Source: Sphingosinithalassobacter sp. CS137
GTDB taxonomy: Bacteria; Pseudomonadota; Alphaproteobacteria; Sphingomonadales; Sphingomonadaceae
Reading direction: 5' to 3'
NCBI RefSeq assembly: GCF_014334115.1
Contig: NZ_CP060494.1
Location: 496,001 to 560,000, forward strand
Length of the DNA stretch: 64,000 nt
The notes under the pieces were generated by a model. It was given only the letters and a program-made list of their open reading frames with translations, had not been told where the DNA came from and made no database searches. The translations under genes were made by a program, and so were the position numbers. This document shows positions 37,655 to 45,598 of the stretch, piece after piece (the stretch's first letter is position 1; each line of letters opens with the position of its first letter).

Positions 37655-37821
37655 CGAACTCCCTTGAAGCGGTCTGGCACCCACCGGAGGCCTCCGGGCG
37701 ACTGCCGTTTAACGGATCGGAACAGGCCTTTGGAACCCGCGCGCGCGCCCGTCAACCGGCGGGGAGGTCCATTGGACGCGAGGGGGCTTGCCGCGCGCTA
37801 TCGCCATGCTATCGCGACCCG
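37655..37821. promoter_or_regulatory. Divergent promoter region between tkt and the zapA operon
   Basis: A 167-base region without a gene that should hold both promoters. It contains a perfect 14-base palindrome, CCGGAGGCCTCCGG, at 37684-37697, about 30 bases upstream of the tkt start, and an alternating GC run near 37740. I cannot place -10 boxes reliably. Confidence 0.4.
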
Positions 37822-38040
37822 ATGGCGGAACCGCCCTCTCCCTCCCAAGTCTCCCCCGCGGTCGATCGCATCGAGCGCGCGGTCGCGCGGATCGAAGCCG
37901 CCGCGGCGAGCCGCGCCTTCGCAGCGGAGCGGCTGGCGCGACGCCACGACGCGCTCCGCAGCCGGATCGAGGAAGCGATCGCGTCGCTCGACGCGTTGAT
38001 CGCGCGCGAGAACGGCACCAGCGGCGGCGAAGCCGACTGA
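37822..38040 (+). CDS. Short coiled-coil protein coupled to zapA (ZauP-like candidate)
   Basis: A 72-aa product, almost entirely helical. Residues 13-62 (VDRIERAVARIEAAAASRAF onwards) show heptad-like spacing of Ile, Val, Leu and Ala, with Arg/Glu on the outside, and a Gly/Ser tail follows. Its TGA overlaps the zapA ATG by one base. In Caulobacter the coiled-coil protein ZauP is encoded with zapA and binds ZapA to focus the Z-ring. The position and coiled-coil character here fit a counterpart; sequence similarity to ZauP was not tested. Confidence 0.65.
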   Translation: MAEPPSPSQVSPAVDRIERAVARIEAAAASRAFAAERLARRHDALRSRIEEAIASLDALIARENGTSGGEAD

Positions 38041-38342
38041 TGGCCGAAGTCCAGGTCAGCATCGCCGGTCGCAGCTACACCGTCTCCTGCCGGGACGGCG
38101 AGGAACCCCATCTGCGACAGCTGGAGGAAGTGCTCGCCCGCCACGCGCCGACCGCGCAGCGCGCCTCCGGAGGACTCAGCGGCGAACGGACCCTGCTCTA
38201 TCTCGCGCTCATTCTCGCCGACCTGATCGACGAGGCCGAGCGCAATCCGCCCGGGGGCGTTTCGCCGGTGCTGCTCGATCGCGTCGCCGATCGGCTCGAA
38301 GCCGTTGCCGCGGCACTTGAGGAGGACGCCCCGGCATCCTAG
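38040..38342 (+). CDS. zapA: Cell division protein ZapA
   Basis: Small FtsZ-associated protein of 100 aa. The N-terminal beta-rich head is VQVSIAGRSYTVSCRDGEEPHLRQLEEVL (here only the start is diagnostic: IAGRSYTVSC), followed by a helix with LLYLALILADLIDEAE and a coiled-coil tail. This matches ZapA, which cross-links FtsZ filaments at midcell. It is coupled to the coiled-coil gene upstream and followed by the 6S RNA candidate and the cyclo-ligase gene, the classic zapA-ssrS-fau order. Confidence 0.9.
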   Translation: MAEVQVSIAGRSYTVSCRDGEEPHLRQLEEVLARHAPTAQRASGGLSGERTLLYLALILADLIDEAERNPPGGVSPVLLDRVADRLEAVAAALEEDAPAS

Positions 38343-38345
38343 ATT

Positions 38346-38515
38346 GGGTGCGGCGGGTACTGCCCGGTGCGAGCTTTAGCGATTATCCCTGAGGCGATAG
38401 AACCATCCATGGGAGCTGTCCCTGCCCGGATCCTGGTCCGACGTACACGGCGCCCACCTGACGTTACTGGCGTCAGAGGATATTCAAGCAACCGGCCAGG
38501 GTGGTCCCGCCACCC
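38346..38515 (+). ncRNA. ssrS: 6S RNA
   Basis: The 173-base gap between zapA and the 5-formyl-THF cyclo-ligase gene is exactly where 6S RNA lies in many proteobacteria. The ends can pair: GGGTG plus GCGGG (38346-38350, 38353-38357) with CCCGC plus CACCC (38506-38515), with a two-base bulge, forming the closing stem of a long rod. The inner sequence has further complementary blocks. 6S RNA binds sigma70 RNA polymerase in stationary phase. The exact ends are estimated from the closing stem; identification rests on synteny and structure. Confidence 0.72.
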
Positions 38516-39082
38516 GTGACACCACGCGACGCCAAACACGCGATGCGCAAGCGACTGCGCGCGCTGCGACGCGATTTCGTGCTTGCGGGCGGAGTGCCGC
38601 CGATCGAATTTCCCGAGCTGCTCGAACGGCACATCGCTCCGGGCACGATCGTAGCGAGCTACCTGCCGACCCGCTTCGAAGCCGAGCCACGGAAGATCGC
38701 GGAGCATGCCCGCGCGCTCGGTGCCAGCCTGGCCCTTCCCCATGTCGACTCATTAGCCGAGCCGATGCGGTTTCTCGCCTGGGCGCCGGGCGATCCGCTC
38801 GAGCCCAATGCGTTCGGAATCGAGCAACCGGCGAGTACGGCCGAGGAACGCGCTCCGGACATCATCCTTGCGCCACTCCTCGGTTTCGACGATGCGCTGC
38901 ACCGGCTGGGACAGGGCGGCGGCTTCTACGACCGCGCCTTCGCCCGGTTCGACCGCGCGCTGCGCATCGGAATCGCCTGGTCGGTCCAGCAACTACCCGA
39001 CGTCCCGCGAGAAGCGTGGGACATGCCGCTCCATGCGGTCATCACCGAGCGGGGTCTCATCGGCAGGAATTCGATAGCATGA
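38516..39082 (+). CDS. fau: 5-formyltetrahydrofolate cyclo-ligase
   Basis: Converts 5-formyl-THF to 5,10-methenyl-THF with ATP. The 188-aa protein starts with the family pattern KHAMRKRLRALRRDFV. Next come VASYLPTRFEAEP, PDIILAPLLGFD and LGQGGGFYDRAFA, the phosphate-binding Gly-rich loop. I chose a GTG at 38516 (MTPRDAKHAMRK) rather than the GTG at 38501, because it directly follows the 3' end of the 6S RNA candidate. It overlaps the next gene by four bases. Confidence 0.9.
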   Translation: MTPRDAKHAMRKRLRALRRDFVLAGGVPPIEFPELLERHIAPGTIVASYLPTRFEAEPRKIAEHARALGASLALPHVDSLAEPMRFLAWAPGDPLEPNAFGIEQPASTAEERAPDIILAPLLGFDDALHRLGQGGGFYDRAFARFDRALRIGIAWSVQQLPDVPREAWDMPLHAVITERGLIGRNSIA

Positions 39083-39300
39083 GCACGGAAGTCGAACCGA
39101 ACTGGCGCAAACCCGTGGGAATGCTCGCAGTGCTGCTGCTCATCTTCGCATGGGTCGTGATCGTGGCGAGCTTCTCGGCGGAAATCGGCGCGCTGCCGTG
39201 GCCGCTGCAGATGCTGATCTATGTGGTGCTGGGGATCGCCTGGATCTTCCCGGCGGCGCCTGTCCTGCGCTGGATGGAGACCGGCCGCTTCCGGCGGTGA
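39079..39300 (+). CDS. DUF2842 domain-containing membrane protein
   Basis: A 73-aa protein with two membrane helices (MLAVLLLIFAWVVIVASF and MLIYVVLGIAWIFPAAPVL). It starts with NWRKPVGM and ends LRWMETGRFRR, which are the marks of the alphaproteobacterial DUF2842 family of unknown function. It overlaps the cyclo-ligase stop by four bases (ATGA). A strong hairpin follows the stop. Confidence 0.75.
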   Translation: MSTEVEPNWRKPVGMLAVLLLIFAWVVIVASFSAEIGALPWPLQMLIYVVLGIAWIFPAAPVLRWMETGRFRR

Positions 39301-39306
39301 AGCGCG

Positions 39307-39330
39307 GGCCGGAGGCGCATGCCTCCGGCC
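39307..39330. terminator. Hairpin between convergent genes
   Basis: A perfect 10-base stem, GGCCGGAGGC/GCCTCCGGCC, with the loop GCAT, lies six bases after the DUF2842 stop and 16 bases from the PRC-barrel stop. There is no T-run on either side. It probably serves as a two-way terminator or transcript end. Confidence 0.6.
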
Positions 39331-39346
39331 ACAGGCGCCTTACAGA

Positions 39347-39709
39347 TTACAGATAGGTATAGCCGTAATAGGTGTAGACGCGCTCGCCATAGTCGCGATC
39401 GTAGTTCGGCTCGTCGCCGCCGCGCTCGTAGTTCGGGGCGCCTTCAAGCTGCTCCTTGGTGACGTTCACGACATAGCCGTTCTTGTCGATGTCATAGGTG
39501 AGCGCCTGCCACGGCAACGGGTAATGCCGGTCGCCGATTCCGAACAGGCCGCCGAACGACATCACGGCATATTCCGCCTGTCCCGATTTCTTGTCGACCA
39601 TGAAGCGCTCGACCGTGCCGAGCCGGTCGCCTTCGGGATTGTAGACGGCGGTGCCCTCTACCTTGTCGGACGCGATGATGCGGTTGGTTTCGCGGGTGTC
39701 CACATCCAT
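39347..39709 (-). CDS. PRC-barrel domain-containing protein
   Basis: A 120-aa soluble protein with one PRC-barrel: RIIASDKVEGTAVYNPEGD, LGTVERFMVDKKSGQAEYAV, GIGDRHYPLPWQALTYD. A Tyr/Arg/Asp-rich tail ends YTYYGYTYL. Stand-alone PRC-barrel proteins of this sort are common in alphaproteobacteria and often belong to stress regulons; no clear stress promoter is visible here. AGGAGG five bases before the ATG at 39709 fixes the start. Confidence 0.88.
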   Translation of the reverse strand: MDVDTRETNRIIASDKVEGTAVYNPEGDRLGTVERFMVDKKSGQAEYAVMSFGGLFGIGDRHYPLPWQALTYDIDKNGYVVNVTKEQLEGAPNYERGGDEPNYDRDYGERVYTYYGYTYL

Positions 39710-39829
39710 GGAAAACCTCCTACTCCGATACACGGCGCCGCGAGAATCGCGACGCTGCGACCAGAACGCGCGAGCACGCGACAGGTCCTGCGAGAACAGC
39801 AAAAAATAGGAGGGAACATTCGCCGAAAA

Positions 39830-39906
<77 letters not shown>

Positions 39907-39924
39907 GTTCTTGCGAGAGCGCGG

Positions 39925-39953
39925 CTGTTAGGGGACGTCCGGAGGGCTGTCAA
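39925..39953 (-). promoter_or_regulatory. Promoter of tRNA-Asp
   Basis: On the minus strand TTGACA (39948-39953) is followed after 17 bases by TAACAG (39925-39930). Transcription would begin near 39918, giving a leader of about 12 bases before the mature tRNA. The -35 box overlaps the last codons of the AI-2E permease gene, which ends at 39950. Confidence 0.7.
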
Positions 39954-41203
39954 CCCGATTGGTCGTCGCCTCCCGGCGGCCGGCTGCGCGCTGCCTTCCG
40001 ATCCGCCACCAGCGTGCCGTGTTCGAACAGGAAACCGGCGATATCCGGCTTCCCCGAGGCATCGAGCACGGTCTGGATGATGATGAGGAGCGGCACCGCG
40101 AGAAGCGCGCCGGGCGTTCCCCACACCCAGCCCCAGAAGCTGAGCGAGATGAGAATCATGATCGGACTGATCGTGAGACGATGCCCCACCACGAGCGGAG
40201 TGATGAGATTCGCCTCGATCAGATGCGCGCCGATCACGATCACAGCCGGCAGCAGCGCAAGCCACATGTCGGAAAAGGTCATCAGCCCGCCCACGGCGAG
40301 CAGCAGCGCCGCCAGCACGGGACCGAAATAGGGAATATAGTTGAGCAGCGCCGTGATGCCGCCCCACATCAGCGGCGTGGGCATTCCGATCAGCGCCAGC
40401 GCGCCCGCCACGACCAGCCCCAGCGTCAGATTAATGAGCGTGATCGTGCCCAGATAGGCCGAGGTGTCGTCGACGACGTCCTGAATCACCCGCGCCGTCG
40501 CCATCGCGCCGCCGAAGCTCGTCCGGCTGGTGATCGCGCGGCGCCGCAGCCGGGTCCAGCCGGAGAGAAAGAAATAGATCAGCAGCACGGCGAAGAACAT
40601 CTGCACCAGCGCATGCGGAGCCGATGTGGTGAACAGATCGAGCAACGACCGCGGCGGAGGCCCCGCGACAGCCTCCGGCTGCTGAACGATCGGGCCGGAG
40701 GCGAACTTGCGCAGCGTCTCGTCGACGAATCGCTGCAGCGTCGAATAGAGTTCGATCACCGGCGCGAGATTCGCCTGGATCTGCCCCACCCGATCGGGAA
40801 GCAGGCGGAGCCACTGCCACGCCGGCACCACGATCAGCGCCAGCGCGACATTGGCGGCGATCAGAAACATCAGCACGCACATCAGCGCCGCCAGCGGCCC
40901 GGGAATCCTATGATGCTCGAGCCATTCGAGCAGTGGGACGAGTGCGATCGCCACGACCAGCGCCGCCGTGAGCGGAAGGAAGAATTCGGCGCCGGCACGC
41001 AACGCGAAGGGTGTGGCGAGCAGCAGGCCGATGCCGGCCATCAGCGTGAGCCCCGCGAGCAGCCGATCACGGCGAAGTTCGATGCTGCCCTCGGCAGGCG
41101 CTGCGGGCGCGGGAAGCGGATCCGGCGGGCGCGAAGCGGGCGGCGGAGCCGACGGTCCCTCGCCAATCATTTCTTCCGCTTTCTGGTCGAGATCCCCGTG
41201 CAC
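39950..41203 (-). CDS. AI-2E family transporter (PerM/YdiK-like permease)
   Basis: Polytopic membrane protein of 417 aa with about eight helices. Family marks are VPLLEWLEHHRIPGPLAALM, a large periplasmic loop, INLTLGLVVAGALALIGMP, PLMWGGITALLNYIPYFGP and SPIMILISLSFWGWVWGTPGA. The N terminus is cytoplasmic and Pro-rich. I prefer GTG at 41203, preceded by AGGGGA, over the ATG at 41170. Members export or import diverse solutes, and AI-2 transport is shown only for some. It is divergent from glpK and convergent with nothing; tRNA-Asp follows. Confidence 0.85.
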   Translation of the reverse strand: MHGDLDQKAEEMIGEGPSAPPPASRPPDPLPAPAAPAEGSIELRRDRLLAGLTLMAGIGLLLATPFALRAGAEFFLPLTAALVVAIALVPLLEWLEHHRIPGPLAALMCVLMFLIAANVALALIVVPAWQWLRLLPDRVGQIQANLAPVIELYSTLQRFVDETLRKFASGPIVQQPEAVAGPPPRSLLDLFTTSAPHALVQMFFAVLLIYFFLSGWTRLRRRAITSRTSFGGAMATARVIQDVVDDTSAYLGTITLINLTLGLVVAGALALIGMPTPLMWGGITALLNYIPYFGPVLAALLLAVGGLMTFSDMWLALLPAVIVIGAHLIEANLITPLVVGHRLTISPIMILISLSFWGWVWGTPGALLAVPLLIIIQTVLDASGKPDIAGFLFEHGTLVADRKAARSRPPGGDDQSG

Positions 41204-41273
41204 GCGCGTCCCCTGTTCGTTCCATCCTCTAGCGCGGTTTGCAGCGGTTGTAATCCCGGCTAGCGTCGCCGCC

Positions 41274-42743
41274 ATGGGCGAATTGCTGCTGGTCATCGAC
41301 GAAGGCACCACCTCGACGCGCGCGATGCTGTTCGCGCCCGACGGAAGCTGTCGCGGCAGTCACTCGGCCGCGCTGACACAGCAGTATCCCGGGCCCGGCC
41401 TCGTCGAGCATGATGCGAACGAGATCTGGCGGCATTCGCTCGAATGCGCACAAGCGATGGTCGAAGCTGCGGGCGGCGCCACTCGAATCGCGGCGATCGG
41501 CATCGCCAATCAGCGCGAGACAGTGGTGTTCTGGGATCGTGCCACCGGCGAGCCGCTGGCGCCCGCGATCGTCTGGCAGGACCGGCGCACGGCGGCAATG
41601 TGCCGCGCGCTCAAGGAGCGCGGGGAGGAAGGCGCGGTGCAGGCGCGCACCGGACTGCTGCTCGATCCCTATTTCTCCGGCACCAAGATCGGCTGGGCGC
41701 TCGAGCATTGGCCGCAACTCGCCGAAGCCGGCGACCGGCTGGCGATCGGAACGGTCGAAAGCTGGCTGGTGTGGAAGCTGACCGGCGGGCTCCACATTAC
41801 CGACGCGACCAATGCATCGCGCACCTTGTTGATGGGGCTTGGCTCGGGGAGCTGGGACGACGGGCTGATCGACCTGTTCGGCGCGCCGCGCGGCAGCCTC
41901 CCCGAGATCGTCGACTCGGCCGGGCGCTTCGGCGTGACGCGGCTGTTCGGCGGCGAAATCCCGATCTGCGGCATGGCCGGCGACCAACAGGCGGCCAGCA
42001 TCGGCCAATGCTGCTTCGCACGGGGTGAGGCCAAGGGCACCTTTGGCACCGGCGCATTCATCCTGGCCAACGCGGGCACCACGCCGCCGGCATCTAAAAA
42101 CCGGCTGCTGGCGACGGTGCTGTGGCAGCTCGGCGGGCGGCGCGTCTATGCGCTGGAGGGCGCTGTGTTCGTCGCCGGGAGCCTGGTGCAGTGGCTGCGC
42201 GACTCGCTGGGACTGATCGAAAACGCGGAGGAGACCGAGGCGCTCGCGGGCTCGGTCGACGACAATGGCGGCACCTATCTCGTCCCCGCGCTTTCAGGTC
42301 TGGGCGCACCTTGGTGGGAGCCGGAGGCGCGTGCGGCGATCTCGGGCCTGAGCTTCGCCACTTCGCGGGCGCACATCGTGCGTGCGGCGCTCGAGGCGCA
42401 GGCGCTGCAGACGCAGGATCTCAAGACCGCATTCGCCGCCGATGGTGCGGATTGGGAGCGGCTGCGCATCGACGGCGGAATGGTGACGAACGACTGGATC
42501 GCGCAGGACATGGCCGATGTCCTCGACATTCCGGTCGAGCGGCCGCGCTTCGCGGAGACGACTGCATTGGGCGCCGCGATGCTGGCGGGGCTCGGCAGCG
42601 GCATGTTCGCCGATCTGGCGGACGCGCGCGCGATGCGCGGCAGCGTCGAGCATTTCGAACCGAGGCTGACATCCGACGATCGCGAGGCGCGCCTCGCCGG
42701 CTGGCGCCGCGCCGTAGCAGCCATCGTTGACGCCCAGCCATGA
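41274..42743 (+). CDS. glpK: Glycerol kinase
   Basis: FGGY-family kinase of 489 aa making glycerol 3-phosphate. The N-terminal phosphate loop is LLVIDEGTTSTRAMLF. Next are IANQRETVVFWDRATGEPL and VWQDRRTA (glycerol site), ICGMAGDQQAAS, GTFGTGAFILAN and RIDGGMVTNDWIAQ. The length fits the family. No glpF or glpD is adjacent. The ATG at 41274 lies in the divergent gap with the AI-2E permease. It overlaps the next gene by four bases. Confidence 0.93.
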   Translation: MGELLLVIDEGTTSTRAMLFAPDGSCRGSHSAALTQQYPGPGLVEHDANEIWRHSLECAQAMVEAAGGATRIAAIGIANQRETVVFWDRATGEPLAPAIVWQDRRTAAMCRALKERGEEGAVQARTGLLLDPYFSGTKIGWALEHWPQLAEAGDRLAIGTVESWLVWKLTGGLHITDATNASRTLLMGLGSGSWDDGLIDLFGAPRGSLPEIVDSAGRFGVTRLFGGEIPICGMAGDQQAASIGQCCFARGEAKGTFGTGAFILANAGTTPPASKNRLLATVLWQLGGRRVYALEGAVFVAGSLVQWLRDSLGLIENAEETEALAGSVDDNGGTYLVPALSGLGAPWWEPEARAAISGLSFATSRAHIVRAALEAQALQTQDLKTAFAADGADWERLRIDGGMVTNDWIAQDMADVLDIPVERPRFAETTALGAAMLAGLGSGMFADLADARAMRGSVEHFEPRLTSDDREARLAGWRRAVAAIVDAQP

Positions 42744-43591
42744 CCTCTCCGCTCGACGAGGCGCGGGCAAGCAACAGCTGCAGCGGGCTCGACTCGGCCG
42801 AACTCGAGGAACTGGATGCAGTCGCTCGGCTCTATCTGAGTGCGAACGACGGCTTCATGCGGCTCGTCAATCGACTCGGCGAAAGTGTCGGCAGCGCGAT
42901 TGATCGTCTGCCGCAGGACTGGCGCGCGCGAATCGATGGAGCGGCAGAGACGGCGCTGCAAATCGCATGGGAGGGTGCCGCCGCGACCCAGCCGCGGCGG
43001 GACGCCAGGCTTCGAGGCACGGCTCCGCTGCGCTGGACCACGGGCGAGCGCTGGCACCGCTATGCGACTGCCGCCACCGGCGCTCTGGGCGGTCTCGGCG
43101 GCCTGCCGACGACGCTCGCCGACCTGCCGGTCACGATCACGCTGATCCTGCGGTCGATCCAGCAGATCGCGGCCGAATATGGCGAAGATCCCGCCGCCGA
43201 CGATGTGCGCAGGCAATGTGTCGCCGTGTTCGCGCTGGGAGGACCTTTGCCCGAGGACGACGAACAGGATGCGAGTTTGCTAGCGGTACGGCTTGCGCTC
43301 ACCGGCAAGGCGGCCGTCGACATCATTCGGATCGTCGCGCCACGGCTGGGCATCGTCGTTTCGGAGAAACTGCTCGCGCAAGCCACGCCGCTGCTCGGTG
43401 CAGCGGCCGGCGCGGCGATCAATCCCGCCTTTACGCGCTATTATCAGCGCATGGCGCATGTTCATTTCCGGTTGCGCGCCATCGAGCAACGGCACGCACC
43501 GGAGCAGGTCCGGGCCTGTTTCGACCGGATCGTGCGCGCGAAACGCGGCCGCGCATCACCGGGCCATCCGCCGGCGGCGCCAGCCGACTGA
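42740..43591 (+). CDS. EcsC family protein
   Basis: A 283-aa protein with the EcsC-family core: GALGGLGGLPTTLADLPVTI, then TLILRSIQQIAAEYGEDP, and a hydrophobic helix near ATPLLGAAAGAAINPAF. EcsC-like proteins associate with membranes; their biochemical role is not established. The ATG at 42740 overlaps the glpK stop by four bases, so it is co-translated with glycerol kinase, which hints at a link to glycerolipid metabolism (inference). Confidence 0.8.
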   Translation: MTSPLDEARASNSCSGLDSAELEELDAVARLYLSANDGFMRLVNRLGESVGSAIDRLPQDWRARIDGAAETALQIAWEGAAATQPRRDARLRGTAPLRWTTGERWHRYATAATGALGGLGGLPTTLADLPVTITLILRSIQQIAAEYGEDPAADDVRRQCVAVFALGGPLPEDDEQDASLLAVRLALTGKAAVDIIRIVAPRLGIVVSEKLLAQATPLLGAAAGAAINPAFTRYYQRMAHVHFRLRAIEQRHAPEQVRACFDRIVRAKRGRASPGHPPAAPAD

Positions 43592-43629
43592 CGCCGCCGC
43601 GTTGCTTCAGCACCGGAGGTCTCCGCTGT

Positions 43630-43650
43630 CCGCTCCGGCAGGCGGAGCGG
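43630..43650. terminator. Hairpin between convergent EcsC and acyl-CoA synthetase genes
   Basis: A perfect 8-base stem, CCGCTCCG/CGGAGCGG, with a 5-base loop lies in the 68-base gap between the two convergent genes, 9 bases from the synthetase stop. No T-run flanks it. It probably limits read-through in both directions. Confidence 0.5.
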
Positions 43651-43659
43651 CGCTCGGCA

Positions 43660-45411
43660 TCAGGCAGCCGCTTCTTCCGAAAAAAGCAGCTTCAGGTCCT
43701 TCTTCAGGATCTTGCCGTTGGCATTGCGCGGCAGCACGTCCTTGACGAAGCGGATCGCCACCGGCGTCTTGAACGCCGCAAGGCGATCGCGAACCCATTG
43801 CTGAAGCTCCGCCTCGGTCGCCTGCATCCCCGGCGCGAGATGCACCACCGCAGCCGGCTCCTCCCCCAGCGTCTTGTGGGGAATGCCGATCAGCGCGCAA
43901 TCGGTTACCGCCGGGTGCGCATAGAGCACATCCTCGACTTCGGACGAGTAGATGTTCTCGCCTCCCCGGATGATGATGTCCTTGGCGCGATCGACGATGA
44001 AGCAGAAGCCTTCTTCGTCGAGCCGCGCGAGGTCGCCGGTCCGGACCCAGCCGTCGACGAACGTCTCGGCAGTCGCTTCGGGCTTGTTCCAATAGCCCTT
44101 CACGACCATCGGCCCCTTCGCCCAGAGCTCACCGACTTCGCCGACGGGAAGCTCGCGACTGCCGTCGGGCGCCATGATCTTCAGGTCGGCGACCGCGACC
44201 GCCGGGCCGCAGCTGTTCGGGCGGGTGAGATAATCCTCGGCCGAGTGCTGCGTGACCGTGGCCATGGTCTCGGTCATCCCCCAGCCATTGCCCGGGAGCG
44301 CGCCGAATTCCTGATAGATCCGCTTCACCAGTTCGGGGGCCGACGGCGCGCCGCCATAGGAGATGGTGTCGAGCGAGGAGAGATCGTAGTTGGCGCGCTC
44401 GGGATGTTCGAGCAGCTGCCAGGCGATCGTCGGGACGCCGCCGGTGAACTGCACCTTCTCGCGCTGGATGATCTCCATCGCGCTCACCGGATCCCATTTG
44501 CGCATGAAGATGACCGTAGAACCGGAGACGATTCCGGCCATCAGCGCCGCGCTGCACGCGGTGACGTGGAACAGCGGGATGACCAGCAGCGATACCTTGG
44601 GCTCGGGTGCGGCCGGCGGCACCTCACCGCGCCGGAGCATCGCGCGCGCGGCGGTATAGCCGCTCGACAGGATGTTGGTGCAGATGTTGCGGTGGGTGCC
44701 CAGCGCACCCTTGGGATTGCCGGTCGTGCCGCTGGTGTAGAAAATGGTCGCATCGTCGTCCGGATGAACCTCGACGTCGGGCAGCGGCACGTCGGGCAGC
44801 TTCGCCCAGTCGGAACGCGTGCCGATCAGCACTTCGAGCCGGCTTACCCGGGAGTCCTCGATGGGATCGCGGCCGCGCGTGACGACGACTCGTTCGAGCG
44901 CCGGCAGATCGCCGAAGTGCGGCAGCAGCCGCTCGTACCGCTGACCGTCGAGGAAGGCGATCTTCGCACCGGAATCGGCGAGACCATATTCCAGCTCGCC
45001 GCCGGTCCACCACGCGTTGAGCGGCACGACCACCGCCCCGATGCTGACCACGGCGAAGAAGATTGCCGGCCATTCGGGAAGGTTGCGCATCGCGAGCGCG
45101 ACCCGGTCTCCCTTGCGGACGCCCTGATCGTGCAGCCAGTTCGCCAGATTGGCTACGGCGCGCCAATTCGCCTCATAGGTGACGCGCTCGTCCTCATAGA
45201 CGGTGAACACCCGATCGCCGTGGCCCCGCACGAGCTGGGCCAGGATCCGCAGCGAGGGCGGCGCGTTCTTCCAGACACGCGTGGGGACGCCACGGATGTC
45301 GATGGTCTCCATCTCGAAGCGTTGGCCCGGCGCGGTCAGCGCGGCCTGGACCTCGCCGAGCGACATGCGGGGCCAGTCGGCATCGATTGGGACGATCGGT
45401 TCGGGTGCCAC
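43660..45411 (-). CDS. Acyl-CoA synthetase (AMP-dependent, class I adenylate-forming)
   Basis: Activates a carboxylic acid to its CoA thioester. The 583-aa protein has the phosphate loop IFYTSGTTGNPKGALGTHRN, the adenine motif GWGMTETMATVTQ, the hinge region VRTGDLARLDEEGFCFIVDR and the C-terminal lysine motif NANGKILKKDLK. All three core motifs are intact. I start at a GTG at 45411 (MAPEPIVPIDADWP) with AGGAGAG upstream. It is divergent from the beta-lactamase-fold gene and the beta-oxidation genes. The substrate could be a fatty, cyclic or aromatic acid. Confidence 0.9.
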   Translation of the reverse strand: MAPEPIVPIDADWPRMSLGEVQAALTAPGQRFEMETIDIRGVPTRVWKNAPPSLRILAQLVRGHGDRVFTVYEDERVTYEANWRAVANLANWLHDQGVRKGDRVALAMRNLPEWPAIFFAVVSIGAVVVPLNAWWTGGELEYGLADSGAKIAFLDGQRYERLLPHFGDLPALERVVVTRGRDPIEDSRVSRLEVLIGTRSDWAKLPDVPLPDVEVHPDDDATIFYTSGTTGNPKGALGTHRNICTNILSSGYTAARAMLRRGEVPPAAPEPKVSLLVIPLFHVTACSAALMAGIVSGSTVIFMRKWDPVSAMEIIQREKVQFTGGVPTIAWQLLEHPERANYDLSSLDTISYGGAPSAPELVKRIYQEFGALPGNGWGMTETMATVTQHSAEDYLTRPNSCGPAVAVADLKIMAPDGSRELPVGEVGELWAKGPMVVKGYWNKPEATAETFVDGWVRTGDLARLDEEGFCFIVDRAKDIIIRGGENIYSSEVEDVLYAHPAVTDCALIGIPHKTLGEEPAAVVHLAPGMQATEAELQQWVRDRLAAFKTPVAIRFVKDVLPRNANGKILKKDLKLLFSEEAAA

Positions 45412-45598
45412 TGCGCTCTCTCTCCTATCCGGCTCGAGCCGGTGTTGAATTTCGGGTTTGGCGCCAGCGGCGCTCCAAAACGAGGTTAGTGTTGATTCGA
45501 AACGCACTCAAGGCAATAGGGGTTGTGCGTTCGCAAGCCGGCACCAACTGGAACGTTCGAATTCAGGGTATGGAGAAGGCATGACGGGGGGAAGAGGC
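45412..45598. promoter_or_regulatory. Divergent control region of the acyl-CoA genes
   Basis: A 187-base gap between the divergent synthetase and beta-lactamase-fold genes. It contains a perfect 14-base palindrome, CCGGCTCGAGCCGG (45429-45442), and TTCGAA and GAATTC sites near 45558-45572. The palindrome is 18 bases upstream of the synthetase start, where a repressor could block initiation. No regulator gene is adjacent. Confidence 0.45.

Noticed and set aside
39710..39829. General stress (EcfG-type) promoter before the PRC-barrel gene
   Set aside because: A GGACC followed by CGTT exists on the minus strand, but the -35 box is not GGAAC and the spacing is 15 rather than 16-17 bases.
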